DNA from: JBJMQS01 sp045802605
GTDB taxonomy: Bacteria > Planctomycetota > Planctomycetia > Gemmatales > Gemmataceae
Direction of reading: 5' to 3'
NCBI GenBank assembly: GCA_045802605.1
Contig: JBJMQS010000015.1
Span: forward strand, 228,221-292,220
Length of the DNA: 64,000 bases
The notes beneath the pieces were generated by a model. That model did no database searches and was not told the DNA's origin. It saw only the letters and a list, made by a program, of their open reading frames with translations. The translations under genes were made by a program, and so were the position numbers. Positions 32,251-40,950 of this stretch are shown piece by piece; position 1 is the first letter of the stretch, and the number at the start of each line of letters is the position of its first letter.

Positions 32251-34089
32251 TCAGCCGGGCGGGCGCAAGAACGCTTCCACATCTTTTAACAACGCACTCG
32301 CAGCGGCCGAGGCTTGCCGCAGCGTCTCGCGCTGCTTAGGTGCATCGCTGGTGGTGGATGACCGCAACTCTTCGCTGCGTTGGGCCAGCAGGTCGGCGGC
32401 ACGGTGAAGCACCAAGTAAATTTTCTTGGCAGTGAATCGGTCGCCGACCGACTGACACACCGTGAATGCTTGCCGGGCCTCTTCGAGACGGGCGCTAAAG
32501 TCCTCCGCGGTCGTGGCCTTGGCAAATGTCTCGTAGACAAATGAGCGCGCGGCTTTGTGTTTGTCCGAGGCGATGCGCCAACCTCGCTTTAACTCATCCA
32601 GCCGTTTGGCCGCTTCCGCCGCGTCGCTGCGTTGACGCAAAACATCTTCGTAAAGTCCGATTGCTTGATCGTACTCAGCTTCTTCCACAGCGCGTTCCGC
32701 ACGTGTGATCAGAAGCTGGATGGCATCGCGGTTTTTGATTGCCTCCGGCGACGTGGAGGAAGCGATGGCAGCTTCGAGCCGGCCTTTCAGGAGCTTGAGA
32801 GATTTCTCGATTTCCTCGGCTTGGCGCAGCCCGCGGTCAATCTCTTCGAGCCCGCTCGGTGATCGCTTGCGCAGCACCTCAACATCTAAACGCAGACGCA
32901 CCAACTCCTCATCCATGCGATTGAGAGCGTCTTGAACTCGGGTGAGGCAGGCGGCGTTCTTGCCGGCGTCGAGCAGCTTGCGAATTTCCAGGTTGTCTTC
33001 ACCCAAGCGCAAGAGCAGATCCTGCAATCGGGCGCGAATGAGGCGCTGATCGACATCGGTCGGCGGAACAACATCGCCGCCATCCGATCGCAATTCAACA
33101 ATGACCGGCGCGTCTCGAAGTATTTCGACAGGCACTTGCGCGAGCATGCGATCGCTGGACATGATCCGGGCGTAAGCGATGCGGTCGTAGACTTCGTTCG
33201 ATGTGAATCGGCCATCGCGGTAGGTACCTGTTTCTTTCACCGCGTCATTGCGATCGAAGCCGGCCGCTGACAATCGAACCGTTAAACCATCAGGAACCGA
33301 GCCGTTGGGACGCACAATCTGCAGCCGAGCGAGGCCGCGGACCGCCGGCAGCTTCACCGCGCGATATTTGCCGCTCTCCCAACCTTCCAACGGCTTGACG
33401 AAGCGGCTCTCGATCCGGCATTCCACCCGCCCGCTGACGGGCTCACGGACGACGCGTAAGAGCACATTGGGCACGCGCGCCGAGCGCCCAGCCCCGCCAA
33501 GTTGCACAAGCGCAAACAAATCGCCGGGGCTCACCCACAGGCCCAAGCGCGTGTCAGAGATGTTGCCGGAGGCAAGTCGCAAGGTCGCGTTGCGGTCGCC
33601 GTCGGAGGAATCGATCGTCGCGGTCAGACCGTAGTCGCGCAATAGGGCGGCCAACGCCAAACGAGGCAAGGATTCGCGGTCGGCGGTTTGCTCCTCTTGC
33701 ATGTTGGGGCTGATCCAGCCAATCGTCGCGTCGGTCATGCGAGTGTGAATCACATATTGTCCGCCAACCAATTTGATCGAAACGTAATGGGTCTTGGCGT
33801 TATCGTTCGAGAGTTGCAACTTATCGAGGCCGCGGGACATGGCCGCGTCCCAGGCTGGCAGTCGATCCTCCGGCCGCAAACTGGCGAGGTCAACCACGGA
33901 GATGCGGGCCAAGCCTTCGGTGGCGTTACGCAGCCCGGCCGAGAAGGTCTCACGGAATGATTTACGGAAGGCCGGAGTAAATGTGGGGTTGGGTTCGAGC
34001 CCGATGACGACTCGCGATTCGACGGCCTCTTGCGCCCAGGCGCAAGGAGCCGCGGCGACGAAGATGACCAACGCAACGACCGACTTCAT
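32251..34089 (-). CDS. Large exported protein with C-terminal coiled coil/TPR-like region
   Basis: 612 residues. Signal peptide VVALVIFVAAAPCAWAQ; residues ~20-330 are mainly beta-rich (GLEPNPTFTPAFRKSFRETF ...GLWVSPGDLFALVQLGG...). Residues ~345-560 are highly helical with heptad-like Leu spacing (RLIRARLQDLLLRLGEDNLE; EEIEKSLKLLKGRLEAAIAS) and one TPR-like unit (ERAVEEAEYDQAIGLYEDVL). No known family or enzyme motif. The stop of rsgA and its ATG overlap by 4 bp, so it is cotranscribed with rsgA. Confidence 0.65.
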   Translation of the reverse strand: MKSVVALVIFVAAAPCAWAQEAVESRVVIGLEPNPTFTPAFRKSFRETFSAGLRNATEGLARISVVDLASLRPEDRLPAWDAAMSRGLDKLQLSNDNAKTHYVSIKLVGGQYVIHTRMTDATIGWISPNMQEEQTADRESLPRLALAALLRDYGLTATIDSSDGDRNATLRLASGNISDTRLGLWVSPGDLFALVQLGGAGRSARVPNVLLRVVREPVSGRVECRIESRFVKPLEGWESGKYRAVKLPAVRGLARLQIVRPNGSVPDGLTVRLSAAGFDRNDAVKETGTYRDGRFTSNEVYDRIAYARIMSSDRMLAQVPVEILRDAPVIVELRSDGGDVVPPTDVDQRLIRARLQDLLLRLGEDNLEIRKLLDAGKNAACLTRVQDALNRMDEELVRLRLDVEVLRKRSPSGLEEIDRGLRQAEEIEKSLKLLKGRLEAAIASSTSPEAIKNRDAIQLLITRAERAVEEAEYDQAIGLYEDVLRQRSDAAEAAKRLDELKRGWRIASDKHKAARSFVYETFAKATTAEDFSARLEEARQAFTVCQSVGDRFTAKKIYLVLHRAADLLAQRSEELRSSTTSDAPKQRETLRQASAAASALLKDVEAFLRPPG

Positions 34090-35201
34090 TCGCGATCCTC
34101 CAACATTTTCGTCATCGCATCTTCGAACATGCCGACATAGCTAGTGTAGCGTCGATAACTAATGAGCCGTCGAGCGACCGCGCGCTTGATCGCGCAATTT
34201 TGCTCGTGCAGATGAGTGCAATCGGGGAAGCCGCACATGGCGACGAAGGCGTGGAATTCCGGGAAGAATCCTTCGATCTCCCCGGGCTTCACGCCAAATA
34301 GTTGCAGAGTTCGCACACCAGGCGTATCGACGACCCAGCCGCCGAAATCGAGTTTGATCAATTCCGCCGTCGTGGTCGTGTGCCGGCCCTTTTGCGTTCC
34401 TTCGCTCACGGAGCGGACTCGCAATGCGAGATCGGGCTGGATGGCATTGAGAATCGTCGATTTGCCGACGCCGCTTTGGCCGGAAAAGACCGTGGCACGA
34501 TCCACGAGTTCGCGCCGCAATCGCTCGATGCCGGCACCCGTCACCGCGCTGGTGAGAATGGTTGTGATGCCAAGTTGGCTGAATGATCCGACCAAAGGCT
34601 GCATGAGAGCCGGGTCGATCAGGTCTACTTTGCTCAGACAGATGATGGGCCGAAGTTGTCCGCGGGCAGCACTAGCGAGATAGCGATCGATCAGATGCGG
34701 TTTCAAGATCGGCTCGATCAACGAGACGACGATGACCACCTGATCGACGTTGGCAACCAGCACATGCTCCTTCTTGCGCGACCCGCGAGTGAGGACGCCA
34801 TGGCGCGGCTCGACGCGCTCGATCATGCCTTCTTCGCCCGATGGGCGGAACCAAACGATGTCGCCGGTCGCCACTGCACCGCGTTCGTCCATGGCCACGG
34901 TCTTGAGCACGCGCCGCACCGCGCAGCGATACGTCTTCCCGTCCTCCGCTTCGACGACGCTTTGCAGACCATGGACCCGCAGAATTCGACCGCGAGTTTG
35001 GTCCGCCTCGTCCCCGCTGCCGCCGCCCTCGTTGACGGTGCGCTTGCGAGACAAATCGCCTTTCGAGCGGACGCGCTCGTCGGATTGCGTGGCCTTCTCG
35101 TCAAAGCCGTGATCGGCGAATTCACTCGTCCACGTCTTATCGCGCGGCGGCTTGCTGCGGTTCTTCTTGAAATCAACCCGGATTTTCTTTTTTTTCGACA
35201 T
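34086..35201 (-). CDS. rsgA: Ribosome small subunit-dependent GTPase A
   Basis: 371-residue circularly permuted GTPase (YjeQ) that checks late maturation of the 30S subunit. An OB-fold region comes first (GRILRVHGLQSVVEAED), then G4 SKVDL, then G1 GQSGVGKST, G2/G3 THTTT-like (GRHTTTTAE) and DTPGVRTL in the permuted order. A zinc-binding C-terminal domain follows (CGFPDCTHLHEQNC). The N-terminus has a basic Lys-rich tail of ~65 residues (MSKKKKIRVDFKKNRSK), longer than usual, which may aid rRNA contact. An oppositely oriented gene starts 68 bp upstream. Confidence 0.92.
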   Translation of the reverse strand: MSKKKKIRVDFKKNRSKPPRDKTWTSEFADHGFDEKATQSDERVRSKGDLSRKRTVNEGGGSGDEADQTRGRILRVHGLQSVVEAEDGKTYRCAVRRVLKTVAMDERGAVATGDIVWFRPSGEEGMIERVEPRHGVLTRGSRKKEHVLVANVDQVVIVVSLIEPILKPHLIDRYLASAARGQLRPIICLSKVDLIDPALMQPLVGSFSQLGITTILTSAVTGAGIERLRRELVDRATVFSGQSGVGKSTILNAIQPDLALRVRSVSEGTQKGRHTTTTAELIKLDFGGWVVDTPGVRTLQLFGVKPGEIEGFFPEFHAFVAMCGFPDCTHLHEQNCAIKRAVARRLISYRRYTSYVGMFEDAMTKMLEDRE

Positions 35202-35214
35202 AATTCGCTTGGTC

Positions 35215-35244
35215 TTGGGTCAAACCCCCGGTCCATACTATACT
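35215..35244 (+). promoter_or_regulatory. Sigma70-like promoter upstream of the PmoA-like gene
   Basis: TTGGGT (35215-35220), an 18-base spacer, then TATACT (35239-35244; five of six bases match TATAAT). It lies 26 bp before the ATG at 35270 and in the divergent gap with rsgA. The -35 match is only fair and planctomycete promoter consensus is poorly known to me. Confidence 0.35.
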
Positions 35245-35269
35245 CGCTGCCGACCTTCGAGGGACAGGG

Positions 35270-36235
35270 ATGACTCCAACAACGTTCGGCATCATCGCGG
35301 CGCTTTGCCTCGGTGCGCCGCCTTCTCCATCGGGGCGCGTGGCGATTGCGCGAACCGAAGAAGCCGTTCACTTCTACGCCGAAGGTGAATTGGTGGCGAG
35401 CTATCACTATGGCACGGACATGGCCAAGCCGTATTTTTGGCCGCTCAATGCATCCGGCGGAATTCCACTGACACAGCCCGTCGGCGAAAAGCAGTCGCCG
35501 TCATCGGCATGGTTTGGTCATGGCGACGTGATTCCCGAAGGGATCGAATTTCGACCGCGCCGCAAAGACATCAAAGGGATCGATTTTTGGTCCGGTCAAC
35601 CGGGCCACGGCATCATCACCTGCGAAAATGTCAGCGTGATCGAAGGCGTCGCTGGCCGGGCGGAGGCGCGGACGAAGAACGTCTGGAAGACCACCGCGGG
35701 CCAAGCAATCCTGGACGAAGATCGCCAAATCGAGCTATTCAACCTCGGCACATCGCGGTTGCTGGTGGTGACGAGCACACTGAAGCCGGCCGCAATCACT
35801 GTTGGATTTGCTGACACTAATCTGGGCGGCTTTGCGATCCAAGCCGCAGATTCGCTTCGAGGCCCCGGCAAGCCGACGGTCGCGCGGAGTCGGCCTCCCA
35901 TCTGCAACTCTGTGGGGAATGTCGGCGAGATCGAGTGCTCGGGATGCCAGGCGTGCTGGTGCGATTTCTCGGGTCTGGTGAATGGCGAGGCGGCGGGCAT
36001 CGCCATATTCGAAGACCCGGCGAACCGTGCGAAGGCTTGCTGGAATGTCCGAAATAATGGCTTGATGACCGCCAATCCGTTTTGGCACGGCCAATCCGGG
36101 AGTGGCAAAAGCAACATTAGGCTCAAACCGGGCGAACAACTGACGCTCCGCTACGCTTTGCTGCTTCACTCCGGCGACGCGGCGACTGGCGATGTCGCGG
36201 GTGCGTACCGCAAGTTCCTGGCCCTCTTGCAGTAA
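35270..36235 (+). CDS. PmoA/DUF6807-like family protein
   Basis: 321 residues with a short hydrophobic N-terminus (FGIIAALCLGAP) that may be a signal peptide. Seen: YHYGTDMAKPYFWPLNASGG, the Y-x-F-P-L-x-(T/S)-x-x-G-G pattern of proteins annotated 'PmoA family' (DUF6807) in planctomycetes, then a beta-rich body and LKPGEQLTLRYALLLHSGD near the end. The name comes from automatic annotation; a link to methane monooxygenase is not implied. Several Cys (CSGCQACWCDFSG) form a tight cluster near residue 225, perhaps a metal site. Confidence 0.6.
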   Translation: MTPTTFGIIAALCLGAPPSPSGRVAIARTEEAVHFYAEGELVASYHYGTDMAKPYFWPLNASGGIPLTQPVGEKQSPSSAWFGHGDVIPEGIEFRPRRKDIKGIDFWSGQPGHGIITCENVSVIEGVAGRAEARTKNVWKTTAGQAILDEDRQIELFNLGTSRLLVVTSTLKPAAITVGFADTNLGGFAIQAADSLRGPGKPTVARSRPPICNSVGNVGEIECSGCQACWCDFSGLVNGEAAGIAIFEDPANRAKACWNVRNNGLMTANPFWHGQSGSGKSNIRLKPGEQLTLRYALLLHSGDAATGDVAGAYRKFLALLQ

Positions 36236-36322
36236 CGCAACCGGCCTGGGCAAGTTTCAGGTGCGGCGATACATTGTCTGAGTTCCCTTTTCTTGTCGCT
36301 ATTGGCCGTATTGAGTTGATCG

Positions 36323-37414
36323 ATGCCGCAGGTGTTGAATTGGAACTCGTCGTCAGCGCAGCCGGCGGCGATGATCGACACCTGTGTGCGGGCGATTGAC
36401 GCCGGGCACGTCATCGGTTTTCCGACCGAGTCCTCGTATTTTCTAGTCGCAGACCCCAAGCAAAAATCGGCCGTCGCCAAGCTTAAGCAGTTGCTAGGTC
36501 CCGACGCGGACTATCCCATTTTGGAAGCTTATCCGCCTCGCGATCGCCCCGAGTCGATTTTGCCGGGAGCCAGCAACTTGGCACGCCGATTTGCGCGCCG
36601 GGTTTGGGCGGGCCCGATCGTGATTTCGACGAGCATTAAACGGGGTGAGCCCAACGTCGCCCGTTATTTGCCGAATTCCAGTTGCTCGCGGCAGTTCATG
36701 CAATCCGTGGGACGGACGCTACTGTTTGGCGGGATCACCGATCACGAAGGGCTGGCAGTTGTCACCGCCGAAGATCTTGTGCAACTGGTCGGTGACAAAG
36801 TCCCCGTCGTCATGGACGTCGGCGAAACGCACTTCGGCGATTTGCCGAGCGTCATCGAAGTGGAAGGCAATCGCTTCCGGATCCCATTCGAAGGCGTCAT
36901 CGCCAAAGATGAATTGGTCAATCAATCGCATTGGTTGGTCATTTTCGTCTGCACTGGCAACACCTGCCGCAGCCCGCTGGCCGAAGCGATCATGAAACGC
37001 ATGCTCGCCGAGAAACTCGGCTGCGACATCAGTGACTTGCGCTCGCGCGGCTTCCGAATTTCATCCATGGGCATCTCCGCGCTACCGGGCAACACGGCGA
37101 CGCCGGAAGCTCTCATCGTCGCGCGGGAACTGAAGTCGGATCTTTCGGATCATCGCAGCCGGCCCCTGTTGACCGAGCTATTGGAGTTGGCGGACCATAT
37201 TATCCCAATGACTGCGATTCATCGTGACTCGATCATTGCACTGCATCCGCCGTGTGGGCCATTGATTCGCTTATTGTGCGGCACGACCGATCTGAGTGAT
37301 CCGATCGGCGGCGACCTCACTGTTTATCGCAACTGTGCGAAGACCATGGAAAAGCATTTGAGCAAACTCATTTCCGATATGCTCGCGGTCGGCCCCGCGG
37401 TTTACGAACCTTAA
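36323..37414 (+). CDS. Fusion of a degenerate Sua5/YrdC-like domain and a low-molecular-weight protein tyrosine phosphatase
   Basis: 363 residues. Residues ~15-200 follow the Sua5/YrdC (threonylcarbamoyl-AMP synthase) layout (VIGFPTESSYFLVADP) but the KxR motif and the SAN nucleotide motif are not recognisable, so synthesis of the tRNA modification is doubtful. Residues ~205-360 are a LMW-PTP: the P-loop is VCTGNTCRSPLAE (C-x5-R), with the late acid Asp probably in TDLSDPIGGD. The pairing is known in planctomycetes; a Sua5-like regulator of a phosphatase is one possibility. rpiB follows 12 bp later. Confidence 0.8.
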   Translation: MPQVLNWNSSSAQPAAMIDTCVRAIDAGHVIGFPTESSYFLVADPKQKSAVAKLKQLLGPDADYPILEAYPPRDRPESILPGASNLARRFARRVWAGPIVISTSIKRGEPNVARYLPNSSCSRQFMQSVGRTLLFGGITDHEGLAVVTAEDLVQLVGDKVPVVMDVGETHFGDLPSVIEVEGNRFRIPFEGVIAKDELVNQSHWLVIFVCTGNTCRSPLAEAIMKRMLAEKLGCDISDLRSRGFRISSMGISALPGNTATPEALIVARELKSDLSDHRSRPLLTELLELADHIIPMTAIHRDSIIALHPPCGPLIRLLCGTTDLSDPIGGDLTVYRNCAKTMEKHLSKLISDMLAVGPAVYEP

Positions 37415-37425
37415 CGAGGACCGCC

Positions 37426-37875
37426 ATGAAAATCGCCATCAGCAGCGACCATCGCGGAGTCACCGCCAAGCAACGCATTCTCAATGTTGTCAAACAAGCC
37501 GGCCACGAAGTTATTGACATGGGCTGCAAAGGAACAAACGCCGTTGATTATCCCGACTTCGCTTTTCCGGTGGCGCAAGCCGTGGGCTCCGGCGCGGTCG
37601 ATCGTGGCATTCTGATTTGCGGCACCGGCATTGGGATGGCCATCGCGGCCAACAAGGTCAAAGGCGTACGCGCGGCCCCCTGCCACGACAGTATCACCGC
37701 GGAACTTAGCCGCAGCCACAACGACGCCAATATTCTCTGCATGAGCGGCGACCTGCTCGGCGAAGAGCTGATGGAGCGCATGGTCAAGATCTGGCTGCAA
37801 ACGCCGTTCGAAGGCGGGCGGCATGCACGACGCGTCGAGAAGATCGTCAAATACGAAAATCAGCCGTCGGCTTGA
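37426..37875 (+). CDS. rpiB: Ribose-5-phosphate isomerase B
   Basis: 149 residues, RpiB/LacA family; interconverts ribose-5-phosphate and ribulose-5-phosphate in the pentose phosphate pathway. Seen: KIAISSDHRGVTAKQ, the phosphate-binding NH start, ICGTGIGMAIAANKVKGVRAA with the catalytic Cys, and APCHDSIT with the His. Full length. It is the second gene of a run on the plus strand, 12 bp behind the fusion gene. Confidence 0.92.
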   Translation: MKIAISSDHRGVTAKQRILNVVKQAGHEVIDMGCKGTNAVDYPDFAFPVAQAVGSGAVDRGILICGTGIGMAIAANKVKGVRAAPCHDSITAELSRSHNDANILCMSGDLLGEELMERMVKIWLQTPFEGGRHARRVEKIVKYENQPSA

Positions 37876-37904
37876 ATTCGCATTTGATTGCGGGAGGGAG
37901 TCCC

Positions 37905-39209
37905 ATGACATTGCCCGAAATAATCAGCATCATCACCGGCAGCCTGACGGTCGCGGGTGTGATCGTCACCGTTACCCGCTACATCACTCGGCTGCAACTT
38001 GAAGTCAAAATGGAACGGCTGCAAGCCGACCGGGAAAAGGCCGAGACGTCCCGCACCGATCTCATGGCGGTCAACAAAATGTTGCTCGATGAGCTGGCTT
38101 CCGCACGCCGCGTCGGGGCCGCGGCGTCTGCGAAAAAGGGTGAGATCGACGACGAGTTGCAGTCGGTCATGCGAATGATTCAGGCGTCGGGAGCGTCGAT
38201 TTACATTCCGCTGCCGACCGATGACGACAAAGCCGAAAAAGGCCTGGCGTTTCTTTCGATCCAGCCGGCCACGCAGCAAACTTTGAAGTTACGGCGCAAG
38301 ATTGTGCCGATCGATAGTCTGGCGGGCCGGTGTTTCCGCACGGGCAAGCCGTTCACCGTCGCCGATTCGCACAAAAGCTCGGATCATTACGACAAGGCCG
38401 ACCACGTTACGGGCTACCAAACCCGCGACACGCTGAATTACCCCTTGAGTCAGCAAGGCAAAATCGTCGGCATCCTGCAACTGCTCAACAAAGAAGGCGG
38501 CACGCGCTTCTCGGAAGATGACATCAGCCGCGTCGAACGGCTCTCGCCGAAGCTCGCGGCGAAAGTCGATGAGTTTTTGCGGATCCCGGACAATCTGGAT
38601 GTGTTGGGCTTGGTCGCTCAGCGCGACGCCGAATGCGCGACGGTCATGTTTTGCGACCTCACCGCTTCGTCAATGCTGTTCCAAGAGCTCAACGTCTCCG
38701 CAGCAGTGCAGCACATCAATGAGTATTTGCAGGTGATCTGCGATGTGGCGTTCGCTCACGGGGCGACCATCGACAAATACATGGGCGATGGCGCACTGTT
38801 TCGATTCAACGTGCCGCGGACTGTTGAGAACCATCCGCGTGAGGCCATCAAAGCCGCATTCGAAATCAAACGCGCATTCGACGAGATGAAGCGTGATTGG
38901 CTGGCGATGGGCGAGCTGCTCGACGCGGTGTATGTCCGCATTGGCTTGGCGTATGGGCCGGTGCAGCACGCCACGGTTGGCCACCCACAGTACCAGTATC
39001 TGACCATCTTCGGCACGCCGATCAATGTCGCGGTCAATCTGTGCCAAGTCGCGAGGCGCGACCAGAATGTCGTCGTGATCGATGAGAACTTGAATCAGCA
39101 GTTGCCGGGCTTGCTGAAAACACAACCGATTCCGAAGTCTCAGATCGGCAAAGTCGAGAAATACACGTCAGCCGCGTATGAAGTGCTTGGGATGCAAGAA
39201 CCGAACTAA
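37905..39209 (+). CDS. GAF-domain class III adenylate/guanylate cyclase
   Basis: 434 residues from the ATG at 37905, which has a very strong GGGAGGGAG site; an upstream start overlapping rpiB is less likely. N-terminal transmembrane segment (IISIITGSLTVAGVIVTV), a coiled coil, a GAF domain at ~85-230 (GRCFRTGKPFTVADSHKSSD; YPLSQQGKIVGILQLLNKE), then the class III cyclase domain: MFCDLTASSML and KYMGDGALFRF hold the two metal-binding Asp. It would make cAMP or cGMP in the cytoplasm under control of a ligand in the GAF domain. Base specificity cannot be read safely. Confidence 0.85.
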   Translation: MTLPEIISIITGSLTVAGVIVTVTRYITRLQLEVKMERLQADREKAETSRTDLMAVNKMLLDELASARRVGAAASAKKGEIDDELQSVMRMIQASGASIYIPLPTDDDKAEKGLAFLSIQPATQQTLKLRRKIVPIDSLAGRCFRTGKPFTVADSHKSSDHYDKADHVTGYQTRDTLNYPLSQQGKIVGILQLLNKEGGTRFSEDDISRVERLSPKLAAKVDEFLRIPDNLDVLGLVAQRDAECATVMFCDLTASSMLFQELNVSAAVQHINEYLQVICDVAFAHGATIDKYMGDGALFRFNVPRTVENHPREAIKAAFEIKRAFDEMKRDWLAMGELLDAVYVRIGLAYGPVQHATVGHPQYQYLTIFGTPINVAVNLCQVARRDQNVVVIDENLNQQLPGLLKTQPIPKSQIGKVEKYTSAAYEVLGMQEPN

Positions 39210-39230
39210 ATCTCAGGATGTCGCCCTACG

Positions 39231-39953
39231 ATGGCTGTCAAACGCAAAAAGGTTTCGACCAAAGTTGACGTGAGTGTCGAGTCGGTCGTCGCTTCCCTGA
39301 AGCGGCTCGGCTCGCAAAAGGTGCGCGACGGCTTGGCGCGATTTGGGCTGCCGTCAGAGAACGCGTTTGGCATCTCAATGGGCGAAATTCAGAAACTCGC
39401 GAAGCAAATCGGCAAGAACCACGCCCTGGCCATCCAGCTCTGGGAATCCGAGCACTATGAGGCGCGGTTGCTGGCTGCATATGTTGCTGAAGCCGACAAG
39501 CTCACGCCGGGCCAAATGGACCGCTGGATCAAGGATTTCGACAGTTGGGGCCTTTGCGATACGGTGTGTTTTGTTCTGTTCGATCGAACGCCCCACGCGT
39601 TTCGCAAAGTGACGCAGTGGGCCAAGAAGAAAGCGGAGTTTGAGAAAAGGGCCGCGTTCGCACTATTGGCCTCTCTCGCGCTTCACGACAAGAAAACCGG
39701 CGACGAGCCATTCGCCAAATGCCTCCCGCTCATCGAAGAAACCGCCACTGACGAACGCAACTTCGTGAAGAAAGGCGTGAGTTGGGCGTTGCGGACGGTG
39801 GGCCGGCGAAGCTTGGGACTCAATAAGTCAAGCGCAGCGCTAGCGAAACGATTGGTGAAATCCGACAATCCGGCGGCCCGCTGGATCGGGAGAGATGCCC
39901 TCAAGGAGTTGACGAGTCCGAGAGTGGTACGATGGCTCAAGGATGGCGGCTAA
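39231..39953 (+). CDS. AlkD-like DNA alkylation repair protein
   Basis: 240 residues, all-helical HEAT-like DNA alkylation repair family. FGISMGEIQKLAKQIGKNHALAIQLWESEHYEAR is the family's diagnostic motif, followed by DSWGLCDTVCFVLFDR and RNFVKKGVSWALRTVGRRS. AlkD excises positively charged alkylated bases without flipping them. The substrate-contact Trp and Asp of AlkD are partly seen (DSWGLCD). It follows the cyclase gene on the same strand. Confidence 0.85.
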   Translation: MAVKRKKVSTKVDVSVESVVASLKRLGSQKVRDGLARFGLPSENAFGISMGEIQKLAKQIGKNHALAIQLWESEHYEARLLAAYVAEADKLTPGQMDRWIKDFDSWGLCDTVCFVLFDRTPHAFRKVTQWAKKKAEFEKRAAFALLASLALHDKKTGDEPFAKCLPLIEETATDERNFVKKGVSWALRTVGRRSLGLNKSSAALAKRLVKSDNPAARWIGRDALKELTSPRVVRWLKDGG

Positions 39954-40029
39954 AACTCAATTTAATATTTGGCGTGATTGAGGTGCAGCACGCTAGAATA
40001 GCTATCGTCATTTCTCATTCGAGGTCGCC

Positions 40030-40806
40030 ATGCGGCTCTTATCCTCGACCGTCATCGCAATTTGTATCGCGGCATCATGTCGTGCTGAAGAGCCTGGCTT
40101 CCGCTGGCCTGAAGATGGCGCTTGGGCACTGTACATATTCAAATCTGAGTCTGTGCTTATGGAACACAAATTCACGACAGAAGGAACCACGAAGATTGCG
40201 TTAGTGGGAAAGGAAATTGTGGATGGTGAAGACTGTCGCTGGATTGAGCTAACGTCCAAATCGAAGTTTCCAGCCGCCGAAAAGCCAGTACAAACGATTT
40301 TCAAAGGTCTGGTCCACGAAAGAGACTTACGTAAGGGAAAGAGCCTTACCGGACGATGGCAGAGGGGCTGGATGAAAATCGAAAACAATGAGCCACAGGA
40401 ACTAACTTCGGAGATGCTTTCAAGTCCAACCATGCAGGTGAATCTCTTTCTGAGCAGTCCACCTGATAATTCCAAACATCTCGACAAGCGAATTTTCTAT
40501 TCTGTCACAGATAAGCTCGAATGTGATGGAGTCACTTGGGATTTCCCTAACAAGGGGGGCAAGACAACGAGCGTGAAGACTGACAAAATCCAAGGTCAGT
40601 TCACTACCGTTGACATGAATCTCACAATTAAGTGGTACTACCACGAAAAATCTCCTTTTGGTCTGGTAGCTGCTCGCTGGATTCGCGAAGTTGCCGGCGG
40701 GTCTGGCAACGGACAAGACGATCTCGAATTTGTGGAGTCCGGGACCGGTGCTAAGACCCAATTGCCGATAATAAAAGCAGAATCCAATTTTCGTGGCAGC
40801 CATTGA
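40030..40806 (+). CDS. Exported protein of unknown function, relatively AT-rich
   Basis: 258 residues with a signal peptide (STVIAICIAASCRAEE). The mature protein is rich in charged and aromatic residues with many beta-like segments (ALYIFKSESVLMEHKF; IKWYYHEKSPFGLVAARW), suggesting a lipocalin-like or sandwich fold; no family recognised. It is visibly richer in A/T and Lys/Asn than its neighbours, a sign of more recent arrival or relaxed selection. Confidence 0.6.
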   Translation: MRLLSSTVIAICIAASCRAEEPGFRWPEDGAWALYIFKSESVLMEHKFTTEGTTKIALVGKEIVDGEDCRWIELTSKSKFPAAEKPVQTIFKGLVHERDLRKGKSLTGRWQRGWMKIENNEPQELTSEMLSSPTMQVNLFLSSPPDNSKHLDKRIFYSVTDKLECDGVTWDFPNKGGKTTSVKTDKIQGQFTTVDMNLTIKWYYHEKSPFGLVAARWIREVAGGSGNGQDDLEFVESGTGAKTQLPIIKAESNFRGSH

Positions 40807-40950
40807 TCTCTAAGCCAAACGGCCTATTCCGAACGCCAATCCCCGCTCTGACGTAGAACCTTCAGCCCTTGTTTCGCCCGATTTCACCGGTAAAACGTCT
40901 GAACGGCTGCTCATGCATCGGGCGGCTGTTGCTTTACCAGGAGGCTTACT

